From Myxococcales bacterium (GTDB lineage: Bacteria > Myxococcota > Myxococcia > Myxococcales > Myxococcaceae), in assembly GCA_003153055.1 (NCBI GenBank), contig PMBV01000079.1, positions 1-23,378 of the forward strand: DNA of 23,378 nt. The letters run 5' to 3'. A program made the position numbers and the translations under genes. Positions 16,806 through 23,082 of the stretch are shown here, piece after piece. Under the pieces are notes generated by a model that saw only the letters and a list, made by a program, of their open reading frames with translations, made no database searches and was not told the origin of the DNA. How positions within the stretch are numbered: the stretch's first letter is position 1; each line of letters starts with the position of its first letter.

Positions 16806-17102
16806 GAGTGTCCCCTCGAGTGGCTCAGCCGAGCGCGAGGGGAGGCGTTGCACAGCGTGTCTGTGAAGGCAAGGCGAGACGGCGCGCTCCCGGCTCAGCC
16901 GAGCGAGTGCCCGGGCGCCGCCGGGAGCACCACGCTGAACACCGTGCCTCCCTTGAGCGACTCCATCCAGCCGCCAAAACTCTGACCGGCCCCCTCCTGG
17001 GCAGAGTGGGGCGTGGGAGGCGAGGGTTCATCGCCGACCCAGCGAGACCGCCCAACACCACCCAGGAACCGTAGTCGGGCCTCGAAATCCGAGGTTCTGC
17101 GC
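16806..17102. other. Divergent intergenic region between M16 gene and lipoprotein gene
   Basis: Apart from the sigma-54 site starting at 17103, this stretch holds a possible kinase-tail remnant (16895-16960) and a 14-bp direct repeat, GGCTCAGCCGAGCG, at 16822-16835 and 16892-16905. It also holds a small inverted repeat, CCTCG-aaatc-CGAGG, at 17080-17094. I see no intact gene. The leftward promoter of the M16 gene should lie here but I cannot point to it. Confidence 0.5.
16895..16960 (-). pseudogene. Possible remnant of a histidine kinase C-terminus
   Basis: The minus strand ends in ESLKGGTVFSVVLPAAPG and a stop at 16895. The pattern GGTxFxVxLPA is the last strand of histidine-kinase ATPase domains. 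Upstream of it the frame has no kinase features (no G-boxes), so at most the last ~20 codons survive. The match is short and could be chance. Confidence 0.35.
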
Positions 17103-17118
17103 TGGCACTCACATTGCG
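17103..17118 (+). promoter_or_regulatory. Sigma-54 promoter (-24/-12)
   Basis: TGGCAC (17103-17108), five bases, then TTGC (17114-17117): an exact match to the sigma-54 consensus TGGCAC-N5-TTGC. Transcription would start near 17129, about 37 bases before the lipoprotein ATG, which has its own Shine-Dalgarno. It points at the gene at 17166, which should therefore need an enhancer-binding activator. Confidence 0.75.
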
Positions 17119-17165
17119 TTTGTTCCCGTTGTGGCCGACCCATCGAGCCACCGACGGGGACATCC

Positions 17166-18275
17166 ATGAAGACGTCAGTGCCGATGTGCTGCTTGGCGGT
17201 CAGTGTCGTGGCGGCAGCGTGCAGCCCGAGCAGTATGAGCGAGCGGGTCTCCTTCACCCGGGGCGCGGTGGAGTCGCTCCCGCAGCTGCTCCCCTCGAGC
17301 GCCTCCGCGCACGACGGCGGGGTCGAGACGATCGCCGCGTACTCGGCGTTGGCCGAGTTCTTCGAGCAGGAGTGCTTCATGCCGGGGGGCGACAACTTCT
17401 GTCCGGCCGGCACCGACGTCAGCGGGGGAGACACGAACCCCCGCAAGTTCACTCCGATGACGCTCCTCGGGCTCGTCTACCACGCCGAGATGTACTCGGG
17501 CGGCCTCCAGACCGCCTGCGCACACCAGGCGACAACCCTCACGCCCAGCTCGTTCGTGGCCCACGTCGCCGAGGGCTCCCAACCGACCCGGTTCATCCTC
17601 GATGATTTCTCGTGGCTCACTTGCCTCCAGCCGACGGTGTTCGGTGAGAAGGGTGCGTCGCGGGTGTTCTCCACCGACCCCAGGGGCTCGTACCAGGCCA
17701 CCCTGACGACTCGCTACCGAGTGCCGTACAACGGGGTCGCCGACCCAGGGCAGACCGACGTCTTCCAGGTGTACGTGTCGTATGTCGAGGGCGCGCCAGC
17801 ATTCCTCGCCTTCAACTTCGCAGGGGCGAACACGATGTTTTCTCGCGCGGTGTTGCTGGTCAACCTCATCGACCATCGATTCGCGGTCAAGTACTTGAGT
17901 CAGGGAGCCCCTCCTTGGGCGCTCGTGTCGATCGGTGTCGGGGGGGTGGACCGGGCGACCGGCGTTCCACACCCGGGGTCCTACTGGGCGAGGTTCACCG
18001 ACGAGCAGAGCGCCACCGTGGAGAGGTGCATCGACAACGGCACCGGGGCCTTCGACGCCGACCTTGAGCCGTGCCAGGCCGGCGGGGTGCCGGTGCGCTG
18101 GGACGACGCCCAGGCGGTGCTCGGCTACCTCGGCGTGTCCCCCGACGACGCCCGACGAGTTGAATCGTGGATCGAGCTGCTCGACGACGCGAGCCTGCTC
18201 GGAACCGAGGACGCGCCGAGCAACGCAGCGGCTGGTGGAGACCCCGAGCGCTTCTTCCCCGAGAGCATCCGCTGA
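17166..18275 (+). CDS. Lipoprotein of unknown function, Cys-containing
   Basis: A 369-residue protein that I cannot assign to a family. The start MKTSVPMCCLAVSVVAAAC is a good lipoprotein signal with lipidation at Cys19. Further cysteines (in EQECFMPGGDNFCPAG, LQTACAH, WLTCLQP, ERCIDNG and LEPCQAGG) suggest disulfides in an extracytoplasmic fold. The middle contains an FQVYVSYVEGAPAFLAFNFA stretch that looks like beta-sheet, and the C-terminus has an acidic helical segment (WDDAQAVLGYLGVSPDDA). The ATG follows GGGGA (17156-17160) with 5 bases spacing. It stands alone behind a sigma-54 promoter, so expression is probably tied to a specific signal or developmental programme (inference). It is followed by gene remnants on the opposite strand. 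Confidence 0.85.
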   Translation: MKTSVPMCCLAVSVVAAACSPSSMSERVSFTRGAVESLPQLLPSSASAHDGGVETIAAYSALAEFFEQECFMPGGDNFCPAGTDVSGGDTNPRKFTPMTLLGLVYHAEMYSGGLQTACAHQATTLTPSSFVAHVAEGSQPTRFILDDFSWLTCLQPTVFGEKGASRVFSTDPRGSYQATLTTRYRVPYNGVADPGQTDVFQVYVSYVEGAPAFLAFNFAGANTMFSRAVLLVNLIDHRFAVKYLSQGAPPWALVSIGVGGVDRATGVPHPGSYWARFTDEQSATVERCIDNGTGAFDADLEPCQAGGVPVRWDDAQAVLGYLGVSPDDARRVESWIELLDDASLLGTEDAPSNAAAGGDPERFFPESIR

Positions 18276-18277
18276 GG

Positions 18278-18421
18278 CTATGGGATGCCGTTGCGGCCGT
18301 GGAGGCGGTAGGCCTCGACCGCCGGGAGCCGCGGGCGTGGCATCGGCGTCATGAACCAGCGATTCGTGGCCAGCCCGAGGACGACGTCGGCCAGAGAGAA
18401 GGTGGCTCCCGTGAGTCTCTT
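18278..18421 (-). pseudogene. Glutathione S-transferase C-terminal fragment
   Basis: The minus strand reads RLTGATFSLADVVLGLATNR, then WFMTPMPRPRLPAVEAY, then RLHGRNGIP and a stop at 18278. The LxGxxFSLADxxLG helix and the RPxLPAVxAY stretch are typical of the GST alpha-helical C-terminal domain. The thioredoxin-like glutathione-binding half is missing and the residues between AY and HGRNG look shortened. No start codon with a sensible N-terminus precedes it. I regard it as a dead remnant. It abuts the stop of the lipoprotein gene on the other strand, so an earlier recombination endpoint may lie here. Confidence 0.7.
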
Positions 18422-18488
18422 CGCCCTCTGTGTCGCAGCGGTAGACGCAGGTAGTTGAGCGAACGTGCGCGAGGAGTGAGCTGACGCA

Positions 18489-18997
18489 TCACGAGAGGCT
18501 CTTCGCACGCTGGCGCAGACCGAGCGTTAGGTCGCTGAGGTCCTCGGGGATGTAGCCTCTCTCGGTGATGCGGCGCCTGGTGTCAGCATCAAGGGTCGGA
18601 GCGACGGCGACTTTCTCCACGGTCCACCCGCCGAACTTTGGGAAGGCGGCTACGAATCGGGCGACGTGGCCATCGAAGCGGGGGAGGTCGACGACCAACT
18701 TCTCTGGCGAGCGCTTGCAGGTCACTAGGCGCAGGACCTTGTCGTCGCCCGCCAGCCCAACCATGTCGATTTCTGTATCGGCGCGATCCCAGAAGCCCTG
18801 GATGCGGTCGGTGAGCCGGAAGTCACCTATCCCCTTCCTGCTGCGCTCTTCGTAGAGCGTGGCCACCAGCTTCTCGAGCGCGGGGCCCTCCACGTCGGCG
18901 AGTCGCTCATCTGCCTGGCGAAGTACCAACGATTCCTCGCGAGGATGGCCTGAAGGCGGTGGAGTTCGTCATTCCGACCGTAGAAGCCCCATTGCAT
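18489..18997 (-). pseudogene. AAA/DUF234-type ATP-binding protein, internally deleted and frameshifted
   Basis: From an ATG at 18997 the minus strand encodes MQWGFYGRNDELHRLQAILA then RNRWYFARQ, the usual N-terminus of archaeal-type ATPases, where it precedes the Walker A GRRRIGKT loop. Around 18905-18925 the frame changes. The other frame, open to the stop at 18489, gives the C-terminal domain: VEGPALEKLVATLYEE, GFWDRADTEIDMVGLAGDD and LVTCKRSPEKL, a restriction-nuclease-like DUF234 pattern with EID and CK motifs. The whole ATP-binding core, about 300 residues, is missing. A separate 146-residue product from 18929 is possible but would lack ATPase function. The original upstream control site is still recognisable at 19008-19029. 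The full-length family often guards against or resembles mobile-element genes; its role is unclear. Confidence 0.75.
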
Positions 18998-19395
18998 GGG
19001 TGGAGACTAAGGTAATTTCTTTTACCTTACAAGGTCTACACGTGTAATATATTGAAACAATTGGTAAAATACTGCGCTCGGACTCGGCTACGAGCGCATG
19101 GAACTCGTTCGACTTCACCGCCGAGGTACGCGCGCTGCCATTCGGGTTTCGCCGTCGCCGGCACCGTCCAGCCACCGGGGGGAGGGCTCAGAAGGGCACC
19201 GCCCGTCGCTCCTCGAGGTGCGCACCCAGGTCGAGACGACTCCCGCGCCCCCGCTCCAGTGGCGTAAGGAGCCGACTCTCCTCGGGTCTGGCCCCGACAC
19301 CTGCTGGCGCTGTCAGACACGAGTGATATGCGATGCGCATGAACCTCATGGGTGGTGGTGAACGGGTGTGGGTGAATGCAGTAAGAACCGAGGTC
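18998..19395. other. Intergenic stretch with AT-rich island
   Basis: Bases about 19003-19080 are much richer in A+T than the rest of the window, with TAATATATTG and TTGGTAAAATA, which is consistent with a promoter region of foreign origin. From about 19085 to 19395 the sequence returns to GC-rich and I recognise no gene. The Uma2 frame is open upstream from 19333. Confidence 0.5.
19008..19029 (-). promoter_or_regulatory. Palindromic operator upstream of the ATPase remnant
   Basis: TAAGGTAA (19008-19015) and TTACCTTA (19022-19029) form a perfect 8-bp dyad around six bases. It lies 11-32 bases upstream of the remnant's ATG, inside the AT-rich island. The position suits an autoregulatory operator or a 5'-leader hairpin. 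Confidence 0.55.
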
Positions 19396-19959
19396 ATGAA
19401 GGCGCACACGATCGCCGAGTGGATGGCAGAGCCGGAAGAGCGGCGACTGGAGCTCGTCGACGGCGAGTTCGTCGAGAAGGCGGCGCCTGACATCACGCAT
19501 GGCCTTTCACAGGCGCAACTCATCACTGCGGTGTCCGGTCCGTTCAGTCGGCCAGCGGGCCATGGTGGCGCCCCCGGTGGCTGGTGGATCGCCAGCGAGG
19601 TCGATGTGCGGCTGGGTAAAGATGGTTTTCGCCCGGACGTGTGTGGTTGGAGACGGGATCGCGTCGCTTCCATGCCACGCACGCGGCCGGTGGAGCTGGC
19701 ACCCGACTGGATCTGCGAGGTGCTGTCGGAGTCGAACCGCGCCAACGACACCGTTCGCAAGCTCCGCCGCTACCACCAGGCTGGTGTGGAGCACTACTGG
19801 CTGCTCGATCCGGCATCGGGGATGCTGAGCGTCTTCCGTCACGAGGCTGAGGGCTACTTGAACGTGCTCACCGCCGAGCGCCATCAGGTGATTCGCGCCA
19901 CTCCGTTCGATGCTGTCGAGCTGCGCGTCGCAGTGCTCCTTGGTGACGACCCCGCATAG
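19396..19959 (+). CDS. Uma2 family endonuclease (DUF820)
   Basis: A 187-residue protein of the Uma2/DUF820 family, which has a PD-(D/E)xK nuclease fold. Seen in order: AEPEERRLELVDGEFVEK, SEVDVRLGKDGFRPDVCGWR with Asp81, PDWICEVLSESN with Glu108, the Lys122 helix RKLRRYHQAGVEHYWLLDP, and a beta-rich C-terminus. These match the predicted active site. Uma2 proteins are very abundant in cyanobacteria and in some other bacteria, and their biological substrate is unknown. The start at ATG 19396 fits the family N-terminus but GAGG is only 2 bases away. ATG 19333, ATG 19339 or GTG 19375 are alternatives giving up to 21 more residues. It stands alone next to the pseudogene patch and converges on the calpain-like gene. 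Confidence 0.9.
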   Translation: MKAHTIAEWMAEPEERRLELVDGEFVEKAAPDITHGLSQAQLITAVSGPFSRPAGHGGAPGGWWIASEVDVRLGKDGFRPDVCGWRRDRVASMPRTRPVELAPDWICEVLSESNRANDTVRKLRRYHQAGVEHYWLLDPASGMLSVFRHEAEGYLNVLTAERHQVIRATPFDAVELRVAVLLGDDPA

Positions 19960-19972
19960 GCGCGCTCGCGCC
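19959..19972 (+). terminator. Short GC hairpin at the end of the Uma2 gene
   Basis: GGCGCG-CT-CGCGCC begins on the last base of the stop codon. The stem is short and no T-run follows; a weak candidate only. Confidence 0.25.
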
Positions 19973-20092
19973 GAGGGTGGCCGGGCCCGCCGCCGCCGTG
20001 AAATCTCGACTCGGCGATTGGCCCCCGCGCGCCGTACCGCGCCAGCTTCTCCAGGCCTTGCCTGTCGTTTCCGTGCACCCACGTTCGAGGGG

Positions 20093-21988
20093 CTACTGGG
20101 TCACGGGCACGTAGGGCTCGCGGACGCCCCAGGCGCCTGCCGCGCCCGGCGCGATGACCCTCAGGTCGAGCGTGGCCGCCCAGTCGGTCGTCGAGGGGAG
20201 GTCGATGACCCCGTCGGCGCTGGCGTCGTAGCCGGTGTCGGTCGGGCTCATCCCCCAGGCGTTCCTCATCGAGGTCATGGAGGGGCCGGTGGCGGGGACG
20301 AGCACGGTGTAGCCATGCCCGGTGAGCGTCTTGATCGCGCCGAGCTTCTTCTCGACGCCGAACCCGCCGGTGATGAACTGCCCGTGGGCGAGGAGGTACT
20401 TGACCGCCCGGGTGACCTGCGCCGGCTTGAGCACGCCACGGTCGAAGGCGAAGCTGGCCCCCTGACCGGTGAGCATCGGCAGGACGTGCTCGGAGCCGAT
20501 GCCCCCGATGTCCGAGACGATCTTGAAGACGGCGATGTACTTCATGACGGCCTTCTCGAGCACGGTCGCCCAGTCGGCCACGCTGCCTTTGCCCGCCACC
20601 GCCGCCAGCGCGTTGCCTGAGTCGGCCAGGAACGTCGAGTTGACCGCCACCGTGATGGGGTTGCCCTTCGGGTCGCGCATGGCCACGGTGAAGGTGCCGT
20701 CGTGGCGATCGGTGATGAGGCTCGCGAGGAACTCGGGCGCCACGTACGCCATGCTCGCCAGCGCCGCCACGAGGAGACAGTCGCCGATGGCGTGCTGGTT
20801 GGCGTCGGCGGAAGACGGGCTCCCATGCGGGAAGAGGTTGACCGGGAACTGCGCGAGGTGCAGCCCCTGGGTGGAGGTCGGGATCGGCGGGGACTGGGCA
20901 GGGTCGGACAGGTAGGCGCGGTTGGCCGCGGTGATGACCTGCTGGCTGACCTGCTCGAACTTGGTGCCCATGGGGGTGACCGACGAGGCCGTGCTCGAGC
21001 TCTTGCGCGGCGCGAGGTCGTCGATGTTGCCGACCCCCGTCGCGTAGCTCGAGGCGGAGAGGAGGAGGTCCATTCCCCCCCATCCCTGCCCGACCTGCTT
21101 CCGGATGAGGAAGCCCCCGTTGCAGTTGCCCGGGTAGAGCCAGATCGCCCCGGTCGCTCTCTCCCGCGCCAGCAGGTCGGGCGCGCCGTCGCCATCGAAG
21201 TCGCCCACCCCGACAACGGCGTCCATGATGGTCCAGCCGTTGCCGATGACCTTGTTGGAGAGCACCCCTCCGACTCCGTTCCCGGACAGGAGCCGGAGCA
21301 CCCCGGTGCCCTTCTCGCGCGCGATGAGATCGCGCCGCCCGTCGCCGTCGAAGTCACCGGCCGCGAGGAGGAGGTCCGCCGTGGGGAGGTTCGCCCCGAC
21401 GGGGGACGACGCCAAGAAGCCGCCCTGGCCGTTGCCAGGGTAGAGCAACAGGCGCCCCGAGAGATCCATCGCCACCACGTCGGCCTTGCCGTCGCCGGTG
21501 AGGTCGCCCGGGCCGACGATGGCGGCCATGCCTTGCCAGCCCTGGCCCACCTGCCGCCCGTTGGCGAGCCCACCCGTGCTGGTGCCCGAGTAGAGGAGGA
21601 GCTTGCCCGAGGACTTCTCCCGGGCGAGGAGGTCAGGACGGCCGTCCCCGTCGAAGTCCTCCGCGCCGATGACCCGATCCATCCCGCCCCAACCCGTGCC
21701 GATCTGCACCCGGGCGCCGAAGGCCCCCAGCCCTGTCGCCGGGTAGTGCCACAGCTTCCCCGTCGACTGCTCGCGGGCGATCAACCCGGAGGCCACGGTG
21801 GCGCCGGTGAGCGCCCCTTGGGACTCGGCCGTCGGCGCTCCCGGACTCGTCGCCTCACCCGGATCCCCCGGGCCGCAGGCCGCCAAGAGCACCGCCGCGA
21901 GGGCCGCCGCAGTCGGGGTGAGCGCGCAGGGCGGACGAGGCCCGCCCTTCGTAACGTAGGGCATGGACTTCGAGGTCATCGCATCCAT
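20093..21988 (-). CDS. Lipoprotein with FG-GAP/VCBS blades and a calpain-like (C2) cysteine protease domain
   Basis: A 631-residue exported protein. AAALAAVLLAAC gives a lipoprotein signal with Cys38. Residues about 63-315 are five repeats of roughly 50 residues (pattern LLAREKSSGKLLLYSG, GQGW, then DFDGDGRPD). Four have intact calcium-type loops at 111-119, 162-170, 212-220 and 263-271, an FG-GAP/VCBS propeller-like array. Residues about 395-610 are calpain-like: Cys404 in QHAIGDCLLVAALASM, His558 in TGHGYTVLVPA and Asn576 in MRNAWG form the Cys-His-Asn triad. It is therefore a probable surface or periplasmic calcium-linked protease. ATG 21988 follows AGGAG with 8 bases spacing, and that site lies in a perfect dyad. 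The leader contains the 8-bp tandem repeat. Substrate unknown. Confidence 0.9.
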   Translation of the reverse strand: MDAMTSKSMPYVTKGGPRPPCALTPTAAALAAVLLAACGPGDPGEATSPGAPTAESQGALTGATVASGLIAREQSTGKLWHYPATGLGAFGARVQIGTGWGGMDRVIGAEDFDGDGRPDLLAREKSSGKLLLYSGTSTGGLANGRQVGQGWQGMAAIVGPGDLTGDGKADVVAMDLSGRLLLYPGNGQGGFLASSPVGANLPTADLLLAAGDFDGDGRRDLIAREKGTGVLRLLSGNGVGGVLSNKVIGNGWTIMDAVVGVGDFDGDGAPDLLARERATGAIWLYPGNCNGGFLIRKQVGQGWGGMDLLLSASSYATGVGNIDDLAPRKSSSTASSVTPMGTKFEQVSQQVITAANRAYLSDPAQSPPIPTSTQGLHLAQFPVNLFPHGSPSSADANQHAIGDCLLVAALASMAYVAPEFLASLITDRHDGTFTVAMRDPKGNPITVAVNSTFLADSGNALAAVAGKGSVADWATVLEKAVMKYIAVFKIVSDIGGIGSEHVLPMLTGQGASFAFDRGVLKPAQVTRAVKYLLAHGQFITGGFGVEKKLGAIKTLTGHGYTVLVPATGPSMTSMRNAWGMSPTDTGYDASADGVIDLPSTTDWAATLDLRVIAPGAAGAWGVREPYVPVTQ

Positions 21989-21989
21989 T

Positions 21990-22002
21990 CAGGAGACTCC
22001 TG
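21990..22002 (-). promoter_or_regulatory. Ribosome-binding site inside a perfect dyad
   Basis: On the mRNA strand CAGGAG-T-CTCCTG contains the Shine-Dalgarno AGGAG of the calpain-like gene, followed at once by its complement. Self-pairing with a one-base centre is sterically limited, but pairing with another CUCCU, such as those in the repeat upstream, is possible. This site decides the start at 21988. Confidence 0.55.
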
Positions 22003-22012
22003 TGCAGAGGGT

Positions 22013-22076
22013 GTGAAGGCGTGAAGGAGTGAAGGCGTGAAGGCGTGAAGGTGTGAAGGAGTGAAGGCGTGATGGC
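22013..22076. repeat. Octanucleotide tandem repeat, (GTGAAGGN)8
   Basis: Eight consecutive 8-bp units start at 22013. The first seven fit GTGAAGG followed by C, A, C, C, T, A, C; the eighth is GTGATGGC. The array lies in the leader of the calpain-like gene, ending 25 bases before its ATG, on the side of the upstream gene's terminator-like hairpin. On the mRNA strand the units read xCCTTCAC, and two junctions create CTCCT, the complement of the AGGAG ribosome-binding site. Confidence 0.95.
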
Positions 22077-22082
22077 GCACCG

Positions 22083-22114
22083 CGAGGCCCGGGCCGTGGG
22101 GAGGCCGGGCCTCG
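22083..22114 (-). terminator. Strong GC hairpin between the two lipoprotein genes
   Basis: CGAGGCCCGG (22083-22092) pairs perfectly with CCGGGCCTCG (22105-22114), leaving a 12-base loop, 12 bases beyond the stop of the upstream lipoprotein gene. No U-run follows. It is a likely terminator or attenuator limiting read-through into the repeat and the calpain-like gene. Confidence 0.55.
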
Positions 22115-22126
22115 TGCGATCGTCGG

Positions 22127-22783
22127 TCAGGGTGGCGCGGAGCAGCCCGACTGCAGGGAGACCCTCATGACGGGGGTCCCATCGTAGAAGACCACCCCAT
22201 CGGCCCCGATGCGGTCGGAGCCGACGAGGCCCACGTAGCTCGGGCCGCTCGGCGTCTGGATGTAGCCCTGGGCCGCCGTGCCCGCCACCGCGGAGACGCA
22301 GGTGACGGTGTCGCCGGCCGCCAGTGACCGGGTCGCGCAGCCGCCCAGCGCGTACCGCTTGCTGTTGCACTGGGAGGCGTTCGTGTTTGGGTTGGCGCAG
22401 GCCCCCCGGCATGTCTGAACTGACGCATCCTGGACCTGGATCCAGTGCGTCCCCTTCCTCGCGGTGAACACGGTGAGGACCTGGTAGTGAAACAGGCTGA
22501 GGCCAGCCTCCTGCCCCGTCACGGCGAGGCAGGTCTGCTCGTAGAGCCCCGTCTTCACCTGGCTCGTTCCACCGCACCAGCGGATGTAGCTCTTGATGGC
22601 GGTGGTGGAGTGCCAGCCGTGCGAGAGGTCGCCCGAGAGCGCGCTGGACACCGTGTCGGTGGTGTCGGCGGGTGTGGCCACGCCGTCGGTGTCCGTCGGC
22701 CCGACGTCCGCTGCGCCGCAGGAAGCGAGCAGGGCGACGAGTGCCACATACCCGGATGATTGGCTCGAAATCGAAACGCTCAT
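22127..22783 (-). CDS. Lipoprotein of unknown function, Cys-containing
   Basis: A 218-residue protein I cannot assign to a family. MSVSISSQSSGYVALVALLA then SC is a lipoprotein signal with Cys22. A Thr/Asp-rich linker follows (about 27-47). The mature part has about nine cysteines (for example IRWCGGTSQ, YEQTCLAVTG, QTCRGACANPN, NSKRYALGGCATR, DTVTCVSA and LQSGCSAPP) and many aromatic and Gly residues, like a small disulfide-stabilised beta-rich domain. The ATG at 22783 follows GAGGG closely. It lies 138 bp upstream of the calpain-like gene on the same strand, separated by a hairpin and the tandem repeat. It may share a promoter or function with that gene, for example as a surface partner, but nothing proves this. 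Confidence 0.82.
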   Translation of the reverse strand: MSVSISSQSSGYVALVALLASCGAADVGPTDTDGVATPADTTDTVSSALSGDLSHGWHSTTAIKSYIRWCGGTSQVKTGLYEQTCLAVTGQEAGLSLFHYQVLTVFTARKGTHWIQVQDASVQTCRGACANPNTNASQCNSKRYALGGCATRSLAAGDTVTCVSAVAGTAAQGYIQTPSGPSYVGLVGSDRIGADGVVFYDGTPVMRVSLQSGCSAPP

Positions 22784-22876
22784 AATCCCTCGGTGGTTGG
22801 TGATGGAGGCTCCCAGCGGGCTGCAACGCCGGGGCCATCGAGATCCACGAGGAGCTCCACCTTCACACCGGCGCCC

Positions 22877-22971
22877 CGTTGCGCGAGATGCGCAGCGGAT
22901 CGCGCAACGAGGGGACGGACTTGCGCAATCGCTCCCGGCTGGTTGCGCAAGTTGGTCAGCGCAACTTGCGC
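22877..22971. promoter_or_regulatory. Cluster of TTGCGC(AA) inverted repeats, operator-like
   Basis: Six TTGCGC half-sites lie within 95 bp between divergent lipoprotein genes. Perfect 10-bp inverted repeats are CGTTGCGCGA (22877-22886) with TCGCGCAACG (22900-22909), ACTTGCGCAA (22919-22928) with TTGCGCAAGT (22943-22952), and GCGCAAGTTG (22945-22954) with CAACTTGCGC (22962-22971). The core TTGCGCAA is itself a palindrome. This looks like a multi-site operator, or alternative RNA hairpins in a leader for the gene to the right. Confidence 0.6.
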
Positions 22972-23082
22972 CCTGAGGGGACCATGGGAGCCAACGCTTC
23001 CAAGGTCGACGTCCTCAAGAACGATGCCTTCGTGCCGAGCACCCGCTTCCGCCGCGCCGGCGATCGGCTACTGTTCGGCGCC

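Noticed and set aside
13680..16985. Very long plus-strand open frame opposite the M16 gene
   Set aside because: It is low-complexity in composition and opposite a clear metalloprotease with HFIEH and a lipoprotein signal.
18304..18323. GGCGGT/ACCGCC inverted repeat as a terminator of the lipoprotein gene
   Set aside because: Only 6 bp, no T-run, and it falls within the GST-derived codons, where such pairing is easily fortuitous.
19036..19500. Minus-strand open frames upstream of and across the start of the Uma2 gene
   Set aside because: No recognisable domain. They overlap the Uma2 coding region and the AT-rich leader.
22013..22076. Repeat array considered as a CRISPR
   Set aside because: The units are 8 bp and contiguous, with no spacers and no cas genes.
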